Assembly (NCBI GenBank): GCA_030619985.1
Contig: JAUXAI010000031.1
Coordinates: forward strand, 1-14,122
Length of the DNA stretch: 14,122 bases
DNA from: a bacterium
Lineage (GTDB): Bacteria > UBP18 > UBA7526
Direction: 5' to 3'
Position 1 is the first letter of the stretch, and each line of letters starts with the position of its first letter. The notes under the pieces were generated by a model, which saw nothing but the letters and a program-made list of their open reading frames with translations, made no database searches and was not told the DNA's origin. Positions 1 to 7,125 of this stretch are shown piece after piece. The translations under genes were made by a program, and so were the position numbers.

Positions 1-193
1 TTACAAACCAGTAAAGCCTGCTTGAACGAGCAGAAAAGGTAAGCAGTATCCCTGTAATCAAAGGAATAAAACTTATGGCCTTCAGGTTCTTCACTAGTTT
101 ACGGGATATTTCCTTTGCCTTTCCTGCTACTACAAGTAAGAAGATGCCCGCTATGGTCCAGAGACCAGCCATGAAAAAGAGAAACCATCTCAT
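1..193 (-). CDS. Small integral membrane protein, 3' end beyond window
   Basis: This ORF starts at ATG 193 and stays open to the left edge (64 codons visible). It begins MRWFLFFMAGLWTIAGIF and shows two hydrophobic segments, at about residues 3-23 and 40-55, separated by a basic stretch (KAKEISRKLVKNLK). That pattern suggests a small two- or three-helix inner-membrane protein. A strong Shine-Dalgarno (GGAGGTGA, about 201-208) sits 6-7 nt before the ATG. A good sigma70-type promoter lies just upstream, so it is probably not simply the last gene of the kinase-receiver operon. I do not recognise the family and propose no function. The start is well supported; the true length is unknown because the gene is cut by the window. 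Confidence 0.7.
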   Translation of the reverse strand, partial: MRWFLFFMAGLWTIAGIFLLVVAGKAKEISRKLVKNLKAISFIPLITGILLTFSARSSRLYWFV

Positions 194-212
194 ATCTTTC
201 ACCTCCAGACTA

Positions 213-241
213 ATTTTATAATACTTTCTATCAAAAGTCAA
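213..241 (-). promoter_or_regulatory. Sigma70-type promoter for the small membrane protein
   Basis: Read on the minus strand there is TTGACT (236-241), a 17-nt spacer, then TAAAAT (213-218). Each hexamer matches the consensus at 5 of 6 positions. The -35 box overlaps the TGA stop of the receiver gene. The predicted transcript would start about 10 nt before the Shine-Dalgarno of the 193..1 ORF. Confidence 0.6.
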
Positions 242-624
242 CTACTCTTTTTTAAAATTTCCCTAACCTTGCGTTTTAACTCCAAGGGGTCAAAAGGTTT
301 GACAATATAAGCATCCGCTCCAGCAGATAGACCTCTTTCCATCTGCTTCTTATGAGCGCTGGCAGAAATAAGAATAGTTGTTATTGTCTTTGTCTGCACA
401 TCGCTCTTTAATTTTTTTAATACTTCCAGTCCATCTATCCCGGGTAAGATAATATCCAGAAGAATTAAGTTCGGCTTTTTTCTCTCTACTTTTTCCAGGC
501 ACTCCTCGCCACTATAGGCAGTGGCTATATCAAAATCCTTTGTTCCTAAAGCAGCCACCATAAGTTTGACAACATCCTCTTCATCATCCACAATCATAAT
601 CTTTTTTTTATTCACTTTTGCCAT
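238..624 (-). CDS. Single-domain response regulator (CheY-like receiver)
   Basis: This is a stand-alone receiver domain that would accept phosphate from a histidine kinase, very likely the one encoded immediately upstream. With the ATG start at 624 (MAKVNKKKIMIVDD) it has 128 residues. The key residues then fall exactly where they do in CheY: acidic pair D13/D14, phosphoacceptor D57 (LILLDIILPG), S87 in ILISA, and K109 in IVKPF. A longer reading starting at TTG 645 is possible but adds an unneeded basic tail. The start overlaps the 3' end of the kinase gene by 17 bp, implying translational coupling. There is no DNA-binding or enzymatic output domain, so it probably works by protein-protein contact or as a phosphorelay intermediate. 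The target is unknown. Confidence 0.93.
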   Translation of the reverse strand: MAKVNKKKIMIVDDEEDVVKLMVAALGTKDFDIATAYSGEECLEKVERKKPNLILLDIILPGIDGLEVLKKLKSDVQTKTITTILISASAHKKQMERGLSAGADAYIVKPFDPLELKRKVREILKKSS

Positions 625-2524
625 TCTTTTCTTTGGGTAGCGCAAAATAGAAGGCGCTTCCTTTACCCCGTTGACTCTCCGCCCAGATTCTCCCTTTGTG
701 GAGCTCTACCAATCCCTTAGCAATGGCCAATCCTAAACCCGTCCCCGTTTTCTTTCTCTTCCCCAATTGCTGGAATTTTTCAAAGATGGTAGATAGGTCT
801 TTTTGGGCTATTCCTGGCCCGGTATCCTTCACCCAGAAGAGGGCTTCCTTTTTCTTCCCTTGAAACCCCAGAACTATTTTTCCTTGAGGAGGAGTAAACT
901 TCAGGGCATTACCTACTAGATTAGTCAAAACCTGTTTTATTCTATCACTATCTGCCCTGAGGAGAGGAAATTCTTCAGGCAGGTCTGTTTCTAAACTAAT
1001 CTTTCGTGCCCTGGCCTCTATCTGGTAACTCTTTACAATTTCTTGAACTAAACCCGGAATATTCAAAGTCTGTAAATTAAGTTCTATCCTGCCGGCATCT
1101 AAACGCGAAATATCCAGAAGGTCATCAATCAATCGAGTAAGACGATCCGCATTCTTCTTAACCGTAATAAGAAATTCCCTTTGCTTTTGGTTTATTTTTC
1201 CGGCTATGCCCATCAAAATCAAATCCGTATAGCCCTTGATAGAGGTCATGGGGCTTCTTAACTCGTGAGAAACATTGGAGACAAAATCAGATTTCATCTT
1301 GTCCAGTGCTTTCAACTCTTCAATGGCTCGACGTAAGTCTTCCTCTGCCTTCTTGCGCTCGGTGATCTTCCCCAACCGCTCGGCGATGGTATTGATCAGA
1401 CTTCTCTCCTCCTTCAAGAAGGGTCCTTCACCGATTTCTGGTTTTTCCTCGAGGTAATAGACCTCTAAAGCGCCGATTCGATTGTCATACACAACGATGT
1501 CGCTGGCCTGCTTCCAGGCGGTTTCCCTGAAGTTTGCTGTCCTGTACTCTTGGGCCTCAAGGGTAACCCGTGCACAGGTGATTTCTGGATACTGCCAGGC
1601 AGGGGGAATGAGTTCCACTGTCCCCTGAATTATCTCTTCTAGGGAAATTTCTGGCTTTTCGACAAGTTGAGCAATTTCATAGAGGCAATTCAACTCCTTG
1701 ACCCGCTCGCCGAGATCACGGGTGTGCTTCTGTAGCGCCTCCTCCATCTTCTTGCGCGCAGTGATCTCACGAATTACGGCTGCTATACCCATAATGTTAC
1801 CTTCTACATCCACAACGCGCTGCTTAACAATATGATAGCATCTATCCCCAGCGAATTCTTCTTTCTCAATAGGATCCTTGGATTTTAATGTCTTCTCGTC
1901 ACTTCTCCTGCACCCTTCAGCAACTTCTTTTGGCATAAAATCGAAGTCTGTCTTACCAATAATGTCTTTTACCTTTATATTGAAAACTTTTTCGTGTGCT
2001 TTATTAGCAATTAAATATCTAAAATCCTTATCCTTAAGAAAGACAAGGTCTTTTGAGGAATTGATGAGGGCCTCGATCTTCTTTTGATAACTCTTAACTT
2101 CCTCCTCCGTCTGCTTGCGCTTGGTGATGTCTATGAGACACCCTCTCAAGCCCACTGGTTTGTTTTCATGAATGATGGGACTGGAATGTATGAGGGCGGG
2201 AAATGTGCTGCCGTCTTTCTTTAGTGCTGTATATTCAGTACCGCCCAACTCTTCTCCACTCATCACTCTCCGGATATTCTTCTTAGCCCTGTCTCGATCA
2301 TCAGGAATTAACGTTTGTAAGACGTTTATGCCTTTATCAAAATCGTCTTGAGTATAACCAAAAATTTCAAATGCTGTGCGGTTGGCGAATGTTAAATTAC
2401 CCCTTTCATCAGTTTCAAAAACAGTCTGCGGTAATGAATCCGCTAACTCCTTGTATCTCTCCTCGCTCTTCCGCAGTGACTCCACGGCCTTCTTATGTTT
2501 TGCCGATTTCTGCCTTCTTTTCAT
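608..2524 (-). CDS. Soluble PAS-PAS-(GAF-like) histidine kinase
   Basis: This 638-residue sensor histidine kinase has no membrane segment, so it is cytoplasmic. The order is: short coiled N-terminus; PAS domain with PAC (about 22-138); second PAS (about 145-258); a helix-linked domain of about 120 residues (266-390) that looks GAF-like but which I cannot name firmly; then HisKA with the phosphoacceptor H420 in SHELRSPMTSIKGY. The HATPase domain follows, with N box N535/N539, G1 DTGPG (567-571) and G2 GTGLGL (594-599). All catalytic motifs are intact. Domain joints carry similar linkers (ITKRKQTEEE, ITARKKMEEA, ITERKKAEED). The receiver gene overlaps its 3' end, so the two form a two-component pair. 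The middle domain is visibly more GC-rich than the second PAS domain, consistent with domain shuffling. The input signal is unknown. Confidence 0.93.
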   Translation of the reverse strand: MKRRQKSAKHKKAVESLRKSEERYKELADSLPQTVFETDERGNLTFANRTAFEIFGYTQDDFDKGINVLQTLIPDDRDRAKKNIRRVMSGEELGGTEYTALKKDGSTFPALIHSSPIIHENKPVGLRGCLIDITKRKQTEEEVKSYQKKIEALINSSKDLVFLKDKDFRYLIANKAHEKVFNIKVKDIIGKTDFDFMPKEVAEGCRRSDEKTLKSKDPIEKEEFAGDRCYHIVKQRVVDVEGNIMGIAAVIREITARKKMEEALQKHTRDLGERVKELNCLYEIAQLVEKPEISLEEIIQGTVELIPPAWQYPEITCARVTLEAQEYRTANFRETAWKQASDIVVYDNRIGALEVYYLEEKPEIGEGPFLKEERSLINTIAERLGKITERKKAEEDLRRAIEELKALDKMKSDFVSNVSHELRSPMTSIKGYTDLILMGIAGKINQKQREFLITVKKNADRLTRLIDDLLDISRLDAGRIELNLQTLNIPGLVQEIVKSYQIEARARKISLETDLPEEFPLLRADSDRIKQVLTNLVGNALKFTPPQGKIVLGFQGKKKEALFWVKDTGPGIAQKDLSTIFEKFQQLGKRKKTGTGLGLAIAKGLVELHKGRIWAESQRGKGSAFYFALPKEKNGKSE

Positions 2525-2554
2525 AATAAACTATTTCCTTCACAAATTAACATC

Positions 2555-2584
2555 AATATATCATAGATTTGTACTCGTTGTTAA
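2555..2584 (-). promoter_or_regulatory. Putative promoter of kinase-receiver operon
   Basis: On the minus strand there is TTAACA (2579-2584), an 18-nt spacer, then TATATT (2555-2560). A TG pair precedes the -10 box as TGA. It lies 30 nt upstream of the kinase ATG in an otherwise featureless AT-rich gap (2525-2650). I see no convincing terminator for the hydrolase in that gap. Confidence 0.45.
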
Positions 2585-2650
2585 CTAAAATGCCGTTCTT
2601 CTTTATTATTAATCTATCAAATGAGTTTTGCATCTCTAACGGGGTTCATC

Positions 2651-3514
2651 TCATCTCAGATTCTTCTTGAAGAATTCCAGAACCCGTCTCTCATATTCCA
2701 TAGTTGCTAAGGCCTGGGCTTCACCGTGGTCTGCACCAGGAACTATCCAGAGCTCGCTTTTGGGAGCGGCCTCATGCAATAGATAAGCATTCTTCACCGG
2801 GATCTGGCTATCCCTCTCCCCATGAATAAGAAGGATAGGTGATTTAACCTCCTTTATTATATCCACTGGAGACACAGAGGAGGTATCAAATTTTAAGACC
2901 ATTCTGGAAAGCAATCTGACAGTGAAAACAAAGGGATATCTCAGGAAGTGGTAATGCCTGAAGAGAGAATGAATCATAAGGTCTAAAGTAGCATAGGAAG
3001 AGTCAGAGACAATGGCCTTAATATCTGGACTATGGGTCATAATGATAACCGCTCCCCCTAAAGAGAAGCCCAAGGCCCCTATGCTTTCTATTCCCCTCGA
3101 CCTCAAATAATCTATGGCAGCGAGCAAGTCTTTCTTCTCGTGGTAGCCGACCGTGGTGTATCTCCCTTCACTCTCCCCCATTGCCCGAAAATCAAAGAGG
3201 AAGAGGTTGTACTTCTTATGTAAGAAGAGGCTGGAGGGAAGGATATTCCCCTTGTCAAAGGGATAGCCGTGGCAGACGATGATGGTAGACCCCTTTCCCT
3301 CTTTGGGAATAAACCAGCCCTTGAGGGTAAGCCCGTCTTCAGTTTTAAAACTCACCTTTTCGTATTTTAGGCCAAAATGCGAAGGATTAACACCACTTAT
3401 GAACCTCCTGGGGCAGACCGAGATATAGAAGGCATAAGAGGACATCCCACCCACCATGATTATGAAAAGGATTAGTACAGATAGAATATTCTTCGGGTTA
3501 AATAAGTAGGCCAT
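2651..3514 (-). CDS. Membrane-anchored alpha/beta hydrolase (serine hydrolase)
   Basis: From ATG 3514 (MAYLFNPKNI) the protein has 287 residues. Residues about 9-31 form one hydrophobic anchor, followed by an alpha/beta-hydrolase fold. The motifs are in order: oxyanion-type HGYP (82-85); nucleophile elbow GFSLGG (149-154, S151); acid D235 in HGERDSQIPV; and H263 in GADHGEA. This is the layout of the YqkD/BEM46-type family of membrane-tethered hydrolases acting on unknown esters or peptides. An open frame continues upstream to 3676, but it would overlap the preceding kinase gene and span a terminator. The M at 3514 has an AGGAGA Shine-Dalgarno (spacing of about 11) and its own promoter, so I take it as the start. 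The substrate cannot be predicted. Confidence 0.9.
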   Translation of the reverse strand: MAYLFNPKNILSVLILFIIMVGGMSSYAFYISVCPRRFISGVNPSHFGLKYEKVSFKTEDGLTLKGWFIPKEGKGSTIIVCHGYPFDKGNILPSSLFLHKKYNLFLFDFRAMGESEGRYTTVGYHEKKDLLAAIDYLRSRGIESIGALGFSLGGAVIIMTHSPDIKAIVSDSSYATLDLMIHSLFRHYHFLRYPFVFTVRLLSRMVLKFDTSSVSPVDIIKEVKSPILLIHGERDSQIPVKNAYLLHEAAPKSELWIVPGADHGEAQALATMEYERRVLEFFKKNLR

Positions 3515-3539
3515 TTTTAGTTGTGTCTCCTTTCTTAAA

Positions 3540-3568
3540 ATCTTACCATGCTTCTCACTAAAAAACAA
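3540..3568 (-). promoter_or_regulatory. Extended -10 promoter of the hydrolase gene
   Basis: On the minus strand there is TTGTTT (3563-3568), a 17-nt spacer ending in TGG, then TAAGAT (3540-3545). The TGG directly before the -10 box makes an extended -10 element, the same arrangement as at 5017-5045 and 7007-7035. The -35 box is weak and overlaps the T-tract of the upstream terminator. Confidence 0.45.
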
Positions 3569-3595
3569 CAAAAAAGCAGGGCGCTTCGGCCCTGC
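3560..3595 (-). terminator. Rho-independent terminator of the uridine-kinase-like gene
   Basis: On the minus strand there is a 7-bp GC stem (GCAGGGC/GCCCTGC, 3576-3595) with a 6-nt loop, followed by a T-rich run (3560-3575). It begins about 20 nt after the stop codon at 3616, ending that gene before the hydrolase. Confidence 0.85.
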
Positions 3596-3615
3596 CTGAA
3601 AATCGGTCTTGAGAT

Positions 3616-4989
3616 TTAATATCTGTAGCTGCTTCCTCCGATGAATTCCCTCAAGAGGGAGTTGGAAGGAACGCACCTATCATTCGCTTCATCCAATTGA
3701 TTCAAAAGGTTATAGACTCTTTTGGCTCGGATGTAGGCATCTACCTTTTTAGGGTCCTTCTCATACTTCTTCACCATGGAAAGAAAATACTTAAAGAGAT
3801 ACTTCTTGTAGATAGGAAACTCATAGGGAAGGGAGCCGTTGAAGACGTAATCCACCTTGTGGGTGAAGGGAACGATATGTCTCTTCTCGCTCCTCCTCAC
3901 ATAGTGCCAGTGGCCCACGGTTCTCTCTGGATCGTAGGAACGATGCCAGGAATCCCTTACCATTCGCCTCAGCATCCTTAAGTCCGCCCAGCGCACGAAC
4001 TCCCCCTTCTCATCCCTCAGTTGACACAAGGCTTCGATGTAGAACTTAAACTTCATCTTGGGAGGAATTTTAGAGGTCATCTCAGGATATAGGCCATGGA
4101 GGGAATCGATCAATAGAATCTGATCCTTCTCAAGTTTCAATCTCTTTCTCTCCCGTATCCGCTTCCCGGTCTTGAAGTTATATCTGGGCATCTCTATCGT
4201 CTTTCCTTCCAATAACTGAGAGAGATGCTCATTAATCAGGGGGAGGTCTAAAGCCTGAGGGCTTTCAAAATCATAATCCCCATATTCATCTTTGGGATGC
4301 TCCTCCAAGTTTTTGAAGTAATCGTCTAGGCTTAAAGAATAAAAGTTCACTCCCTTCTCATTCAATATTTCACCTATCTTCAGGGTAGTGGTAGTTTTCC
4401 CTGATGAAGAGGGGCCGGCGACAATAACCAACTTTACTCCTCGATTGATTCTGGTAATGATTCTCTCCACCGCTTTCCTCAACGCTAAATGATAGGCCTC
4501 CTCTGCCTCCTTCACCAGATCGGGGAAGGTGCCCTCTCTGATATGCTTATTGAGGTTCTCTATGGTGTCGCACTTATGGTCTACGTTCCAGGTGAAGATA
4601 TGCCACAGGACTTTATAGGGAACGTTATCTTCCATAATAACTCTTTCTATTTTGCCTTCTCTAAGCCGGGTATGTTCTGCCCGGTAAAGGATATAATGCT
4701 TGGCTGTCTGGTAACAGCCTTTCTCTACTAAGACCTTCTCAATCAAGTCCTGGATCTCTTCTACTGAGGGAATGGCCCCTGTAGGATAGGTCTGGTTGAT
4801 GAGACTTACCGCCTGATCGGCAAGATTCTCTGCCAGAGCGCGATCCCTTCCCCCTACCTCTACCGCTGCCCGATAGATGGAATTGATAATCTTTTCCCTA
4901 TTAAAGGCTACTATTCGACCATTGCGCTTGATTACCTTATTAATTTTATAATGTTCTGGTGGCTGGAAGAGTTTCTCCTGCTTTACCAT
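3616..4989 (-). CDS. ATP-cone / uridine kinase-like P-loop fusion
   Basis: This 457-residue cytoplasmic kinase has two parts. Residues about 16-112 form an ATP-cone, the nucleotide-sensing module of NrdR and class I/III ribonucleotide reductases (start KVIKRNGRIVAFNREKI, end HYILYRAEHTRLR). Residues about 185-400 form a uridine kinase/phosphoribulokinase-type P-loop domain. It has Walker A GPSSSGKT (192-199), LDDYF (221-225, supplying the usual catalytic Asp), YDFESPQALD (239-248) and PRYNFKTG. The C-terminus ends in LREFIGGSSYRY. I expect an ATP-dependent kinase for a nucleoside-like or small hydroxyl substrate whose activity responds to ATP/dATP binding; the substrate is inferred, not shown. 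The start at ATG 4989 has GGAG 7 nt upstream. Its own promoter and terminator make it a single-gene unit. Confidence 0.88.
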   Translation of the reverse strand: MVKQEKLFQPPEHYKINKVIKRNGRIVAFNREKIINSIYRAAVEVGGRDRALAENLADQAVSLINQTYPTGAIPSVEEIQDLIEKVLVEKGCYQTAKHYILYRAEHTRLREGKIERVIMEDNVPYKVLWHIFTWNVDHKCDTIENLNKHIREGTFPDLVKEAEEAYHLALRKAVERIITRINRGVKLVIVAGPSSSGKTTTTLKIGEILNEKGVNFYSLSLDDYFKNLEEHPKDEYGDYDFESPQALDLPLINEHLSQLLEGKTIEMPRYNFKTGKRIRERKRLKLEKDQILLIDSLHGLYPEMTSKIPPKMKFKFYIEALCQLRDEKGEFVRWADLRMLRRMVRDSWHRSYDPERTVGHWHYVRRSEKRHIVPFTHKVDYVFNGSLPYEFPIYKKYLFKYFLSMVKKYEKDPKKVDAYIRAKRVYNLLNQLDEANDRCVPSNSLLREFIGGSSYRY

Positions 4990-5016
4990 CTTTATGCTCC
5001 ATCTTCTTTTTTGAAT

Positions 5017-5045
5017 ATTTTACCATACCCTTTTTATAAAAGCAA
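5017..5045 (-). promoter_or_regulatory. Extended -10 promoter of the uridine-kinase-like gene
   Basis: On the minus strand there is TTGCTT (5040-5045), a 17-nt spacer ending in TGG, then TAAAAT (5017-5022). It lies 28 nt upstream of ATG 4989 in the 64-nt gap after the phosphodiesterase gene, so the kinase is transcribed independently. Confidence 0.55.
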
Positions 5046-5053
5046 CGAAATAA

Positions 5054-5539
5054 CTATCGCAAGGAAAAGACCTTTGCTTTCATGGTCTTTAAGTCTATGA
5101 TGCCCACAGTACACTTCCCAGTAAGCCAACCTCCACATTCTCCCGGATTGAGTACTAATGGAGGGCCGGGACGATGGTCTACTTTATGGGTATGACCGTA
5201 GATAATAATATCATATTCTTTACTGGCGATGAGGGCTTCCAGGAAACGAGGCTGGTGCATGAGAGCGACTCTCTTCCCCTCTATCTTCATCTCCCAGGTA
5301 TCTGGATGAATTTCTCCTATCTCCTGAAATTTATGGCGCAGATAGAGCTTATCTCCATCGTTATTACCAAAGACCCCGATTAACTTGGCCTTCAATTTCT
5401 TAAACTCTTTAGCAGTGATGGGAGAGATGAAATCCCCGGCATGCAAGACCAACCCCACCTTCTCCCGGTTGAATAATTCCACTGCCTTGGCAATCATGGG
5501 CATATTCTCATGACTATCAGCCATAACCCCTATCTTCAC
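5054..5539 (-). CDS. YfcE/MJ0936-type metallophosphodiesterase
   Basis: This 161-residue calcineurin-like phosphoesterase carries the full two-metal set: DSH (D8, H10), GD (D36), GNND (58-61), H95 and GHTH (115-118). The size and motif order match the small YfcE/MJ0936 phosphodiesterases, cytosolic enzymes that hydrolyse phosphodiester model substrates and, in some members, cyclic nucleotides. The physiological substrate is unknown. The start is a GTG at 5539 that overlaps the TGA of the methyltransferase gene by 4 bp (GTGA), with GGAGGT 4 nt upstream. The two genes are therefore translationally coupled. It ends the lipM-methyltransferase-phosphodiesterase unit. I see no clear terminator after it. 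Confidence 0.92.
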   Translation of the reverse strand: MKIGVMADSHENMPMIAKAVELFNREKVGLVLHAGDFISPITAKEFKKLKAKLIGVFGNNDGDKLYLRHKFQEIGEIHPDTWEMKIEGKRVALMHQPRFLEALIASKEYDIIIYGHTHKVDHRPGPPLVLNPGECGGWLTGKCTVGIIDLKTMKAKVFSLR

Positions 5540-6186
5540 CCCGCACCTCCTTTATGAAACACAGAATTTTTCACTTGAACTATTTCAATAGTTTCTTTCT
5601 TAATTCGTTCCCTATCCAGTATCTCGATCCCTGCTTCTTTCAGGAGAAAACTTAGGCCTCCCAAACGATAAAATTCCCGAAAACGAGAAAAATGGCCCCA
5701 GCCCGCCACTATTTCTTTAAACCTACAGGTAATGCCCGCTAATCTATGAGGTTGAGGAACGGCATAATCAACAATGATTAGCCTCTTTGCTACTCTCTTC
5801 ATCTCAAGCAAAATCTTCCGTCTCTCATCTGGGGTCATCTCGTGCAGTCCAAAAGAGATAATGGCAATATCGAACGCTTTATCAGAAAACTTCTCTAACC
5901 TTGTGGCATCTCCATGAATGAATTGTAAATTCTCTATTTTTTCTTGTCTCTGTCTTAGTTTTGCCCGTTCAACCATCTTCAGAGATAATTCTATCCCGAT
6001 TACCTCACATCCCTTGGTGGCCAATTTAAAACATAGGGCTCCCGTTCCACAGGCAACATCCAAAACCCTGCTTCCCGATGGAACAATTTCACTTATCCTA
6101 TCCCTGACTTTAGCAAAGTAAGGATCGATGACTCGCTCATAGATCCTCCCATCATAATAGTGAACCTTATTTAGAACTCTTCCCAT
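5536..6186 (-). CDS. Class I SAM-dependent methyltransferase
   Basis: This 216-residue cytosolic methyltransferase has the Rossmann-type SAM site: motif I VLDVACGTGA (41-50), acidic E66 at the end of beta-2 (VIGIELS), GDAT (92-95) and post-motif IISFGLHEM (109-117). The overall pattern resembles UbiE/MenG-like and other small-molecule methyltransferases, but the N- and C-termini are not diagnostic and no quinone genes are nearby. I therefore leave the substrate open. It begins 10 nt after the stop of the LipM-like gene and its stop overlaps the phosphodiesterase start, so it is the middle gene of a three-gene unit. Confidence 0.88.
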   Translation of the reverse strand: MGRVLNKVHYYDGRIYERVIDPYFAKVRDRISEIVPSGSRVLDVACGTGALCFKLATKGCEVIGIELSLKMVERAKLRQRQEKIENLQFIHGDATRLEKFSDKAFDIAIISFGLHEMTPDERRKILLEMKRVAKRLIIVDYAVPQPHRLAGITCRFKEIVAGWGHFSRFREFYRLGGLSFLLKEAGIEILDRERIKKETIEIVQVKNSVFHKGGAG

Positions 6187-6196
6187 GTAAAAACCA

Positions 6197-6979
6197 TTAG
6201 CGGAGATAATTCCATTCTCTTGTGCTGAACTTTGCAGCCGCTATCTCTTGAGCAAGAATCTTTTCTTTTCTGGTTAATTCATCAGGGATTAATCTGACAT
6301 TAAAGTTTTCCTCAAAGCCTTTTTTGAGTGCGAGGGCAAGGTCTTCAAATTCTATTCTCTTTCCCAGTTCACCCCGCACCTTTTTGGTATTCAATGAGGT
6401 AACTTTTTCCTGCACTTGAGAGATTTTGCCGCCTCCCTTAAAAAGAGAACACATCTTCTCTATATCAAAATCAATAAGGATACTCCCATGTTGCAAAAGT
6501 TTTCCATTCTTTCTTACTTGGGCAGAGCCAACAATCTTTTTTCCATTGACTACAATCTCATAATAAAAGGGATCATTGAAGCAAAAGGAAGATTTCTGAG
6601 TTCTTTTCACTTTCTCACTCATCTCTGCTTCCAGCCCTAAATTCTCTAAGGCGGTAAGGATTGCTCGGCTTATTACTTTATAGGATTCGGTGATACTCTT
6701 GGGCATCAAGTCTTGAGAGATGACAAAAGAATAGGTCAATTCCCTATCATGTAAGACTGCCTTCCCCCCAGTAATGCGTCTCACATAGCCTATTCCTCGT
6801 CTCTTACATTCTTCTAAATCTATCTCGTCCTCTAACCTCTGAAAGTAACCGATGGAGATAGCAGGTGGCCTCCACCTATAGAAGCGCAGAACAGGGACCT
6901 CGCTCTGGAGCAATACTTCATCTATGGCCATATTGGTATAGGCATTATGGTAACCATCCTGAATCAACCGCCAAGGCAT
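6197..6979 (-). CDS. lipM: Octanoyltransferase LipM-like (lipoate ligase A fold)
   Basis: This 260-residue protein of the biotin/lipoate A/B ligase fold has RRITGGKAVLHDRELTYS (67-84), C133 in SSFCFNDP, K148 in GKKIVGSAQ and LQHGSI (162-167). A Cys at this place directly before the Asn-Asp-Pro segment is the feature that separates LipM octanoyltransferases (thioester intermediate, octanoyl-ACP donor) from ATP-dependent lipoate ligases. I therefore favour LipM, with LplA-type ligase as the alternative. The lipA gene in the neighbouring unit would complete lipoyl synthesis on the octanoylated protein. The start at ATG 6979 has AAGGAG 5-6 nt upstream and a promoter just beyond. It is first in a unit with a methyltransferase and a phosphodiesterase. 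Confidence 0.85.
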   Translation of the reverse strand: MPWRLIQDGYHNAYTNMAIDEVLLQSEVPVLRFYRWRPPAISIGYFQRLEDEIDLEECKRRGIGYVRRITGGKAVLHDRELTYSFVISQDLMPKSITESYKVISRAILTALENLGLEAEMSEKVKRTQKSSFCFNDPFYYEIVVNGKKIVGSAQVRKNGKLLQHGSILIDFDIEKMCSLFKGGGKISQVQEKVTSLNTKKVRGELGKRIEFEDLALALKKGFEENFNVRLIPDELTRKEKILAQEIAAAKFSTREWNYLR

Positions 6980-7006
6980 ACTAACTCCTTATAAAACTCA
7001 ATTTAT

Positions 7007-7035
7007 AGTTTACCATAATTTTGGAAAGAAGGCAA
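7007..7035 (-). promoter_or_regulatory. Extended -10 promoter of the lipM unit
   Basis: On the minus strand there is TTGCCT (7030-7035), a 17-nt spacer ending in TGG, then TAAACT (7007-7012). It is 28 nt from ATG 6979, the same distance as between the 5017-5045 promoter and its gene. Confidence 0.5.
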
Positions 7036-7037
7036 AC

Positions 7038-7064
7038 CCCGCTAGATAGTAAACATCTAACGGG
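7038..7064. repeat. Inverted repeat next to the lipM promoter
   Basis: CCCG (7038-7041) pairs with CGGG (7061-7064) and, past one mismatch, TAGAT (7043-7047) pairs with ATCTA (7055-7059), leaving a 7-nt loop. It lies just upstream of the lipM -35 box and just past the terminator of the upstream gene. It could be an operator, a small interspersed palindrome or part of a double terminator. The right arm resembles the TCTAACGGG found near 2635. Confidence 0.4.
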
Positions 7065-7066
7065 AC

Positions 7067-7098
7067 AAAGAAAAAAGGCAGGACGATTGAGTCCTGCC
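7067..7098 (-). terminator. Rho-independent terminator (possibly bidirectional)
   Basis: A perfect 8-bp stem GGCAGGAC/GTCCTGCC (7077-7084 and 7091-7098) with a 6-nt loop is followed on the minus strand by a T6CT3 run (7067-7076). It sits 28 nt past the stop of the metallopeptidase gene and closes the long upstream operon. The plus strand also has a T6 run on its far side, so it could work in both directions. Confidence 0.8.
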
Positions 7099-7125
7099 AA
7101 TTGTTTTTTAAACCTATCTTTATTT

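Noticed and set aside
3515-3676. Longer N-terminus for the alpha/beta hydrolase (start at 3676)
   Set aside because: It would overlap the kinase gene and run through its terminator. The M at 3514 has a Shine-Dalgarno and begins a typical membrane anchor.
5054-5100. Possible hairpin GCAAAGG/CCTTGC at the end of the phosphodiesterase gene as a terminator
   Set aside because: The stem has a bulge, lies within coding sequence and has no T-run after it.
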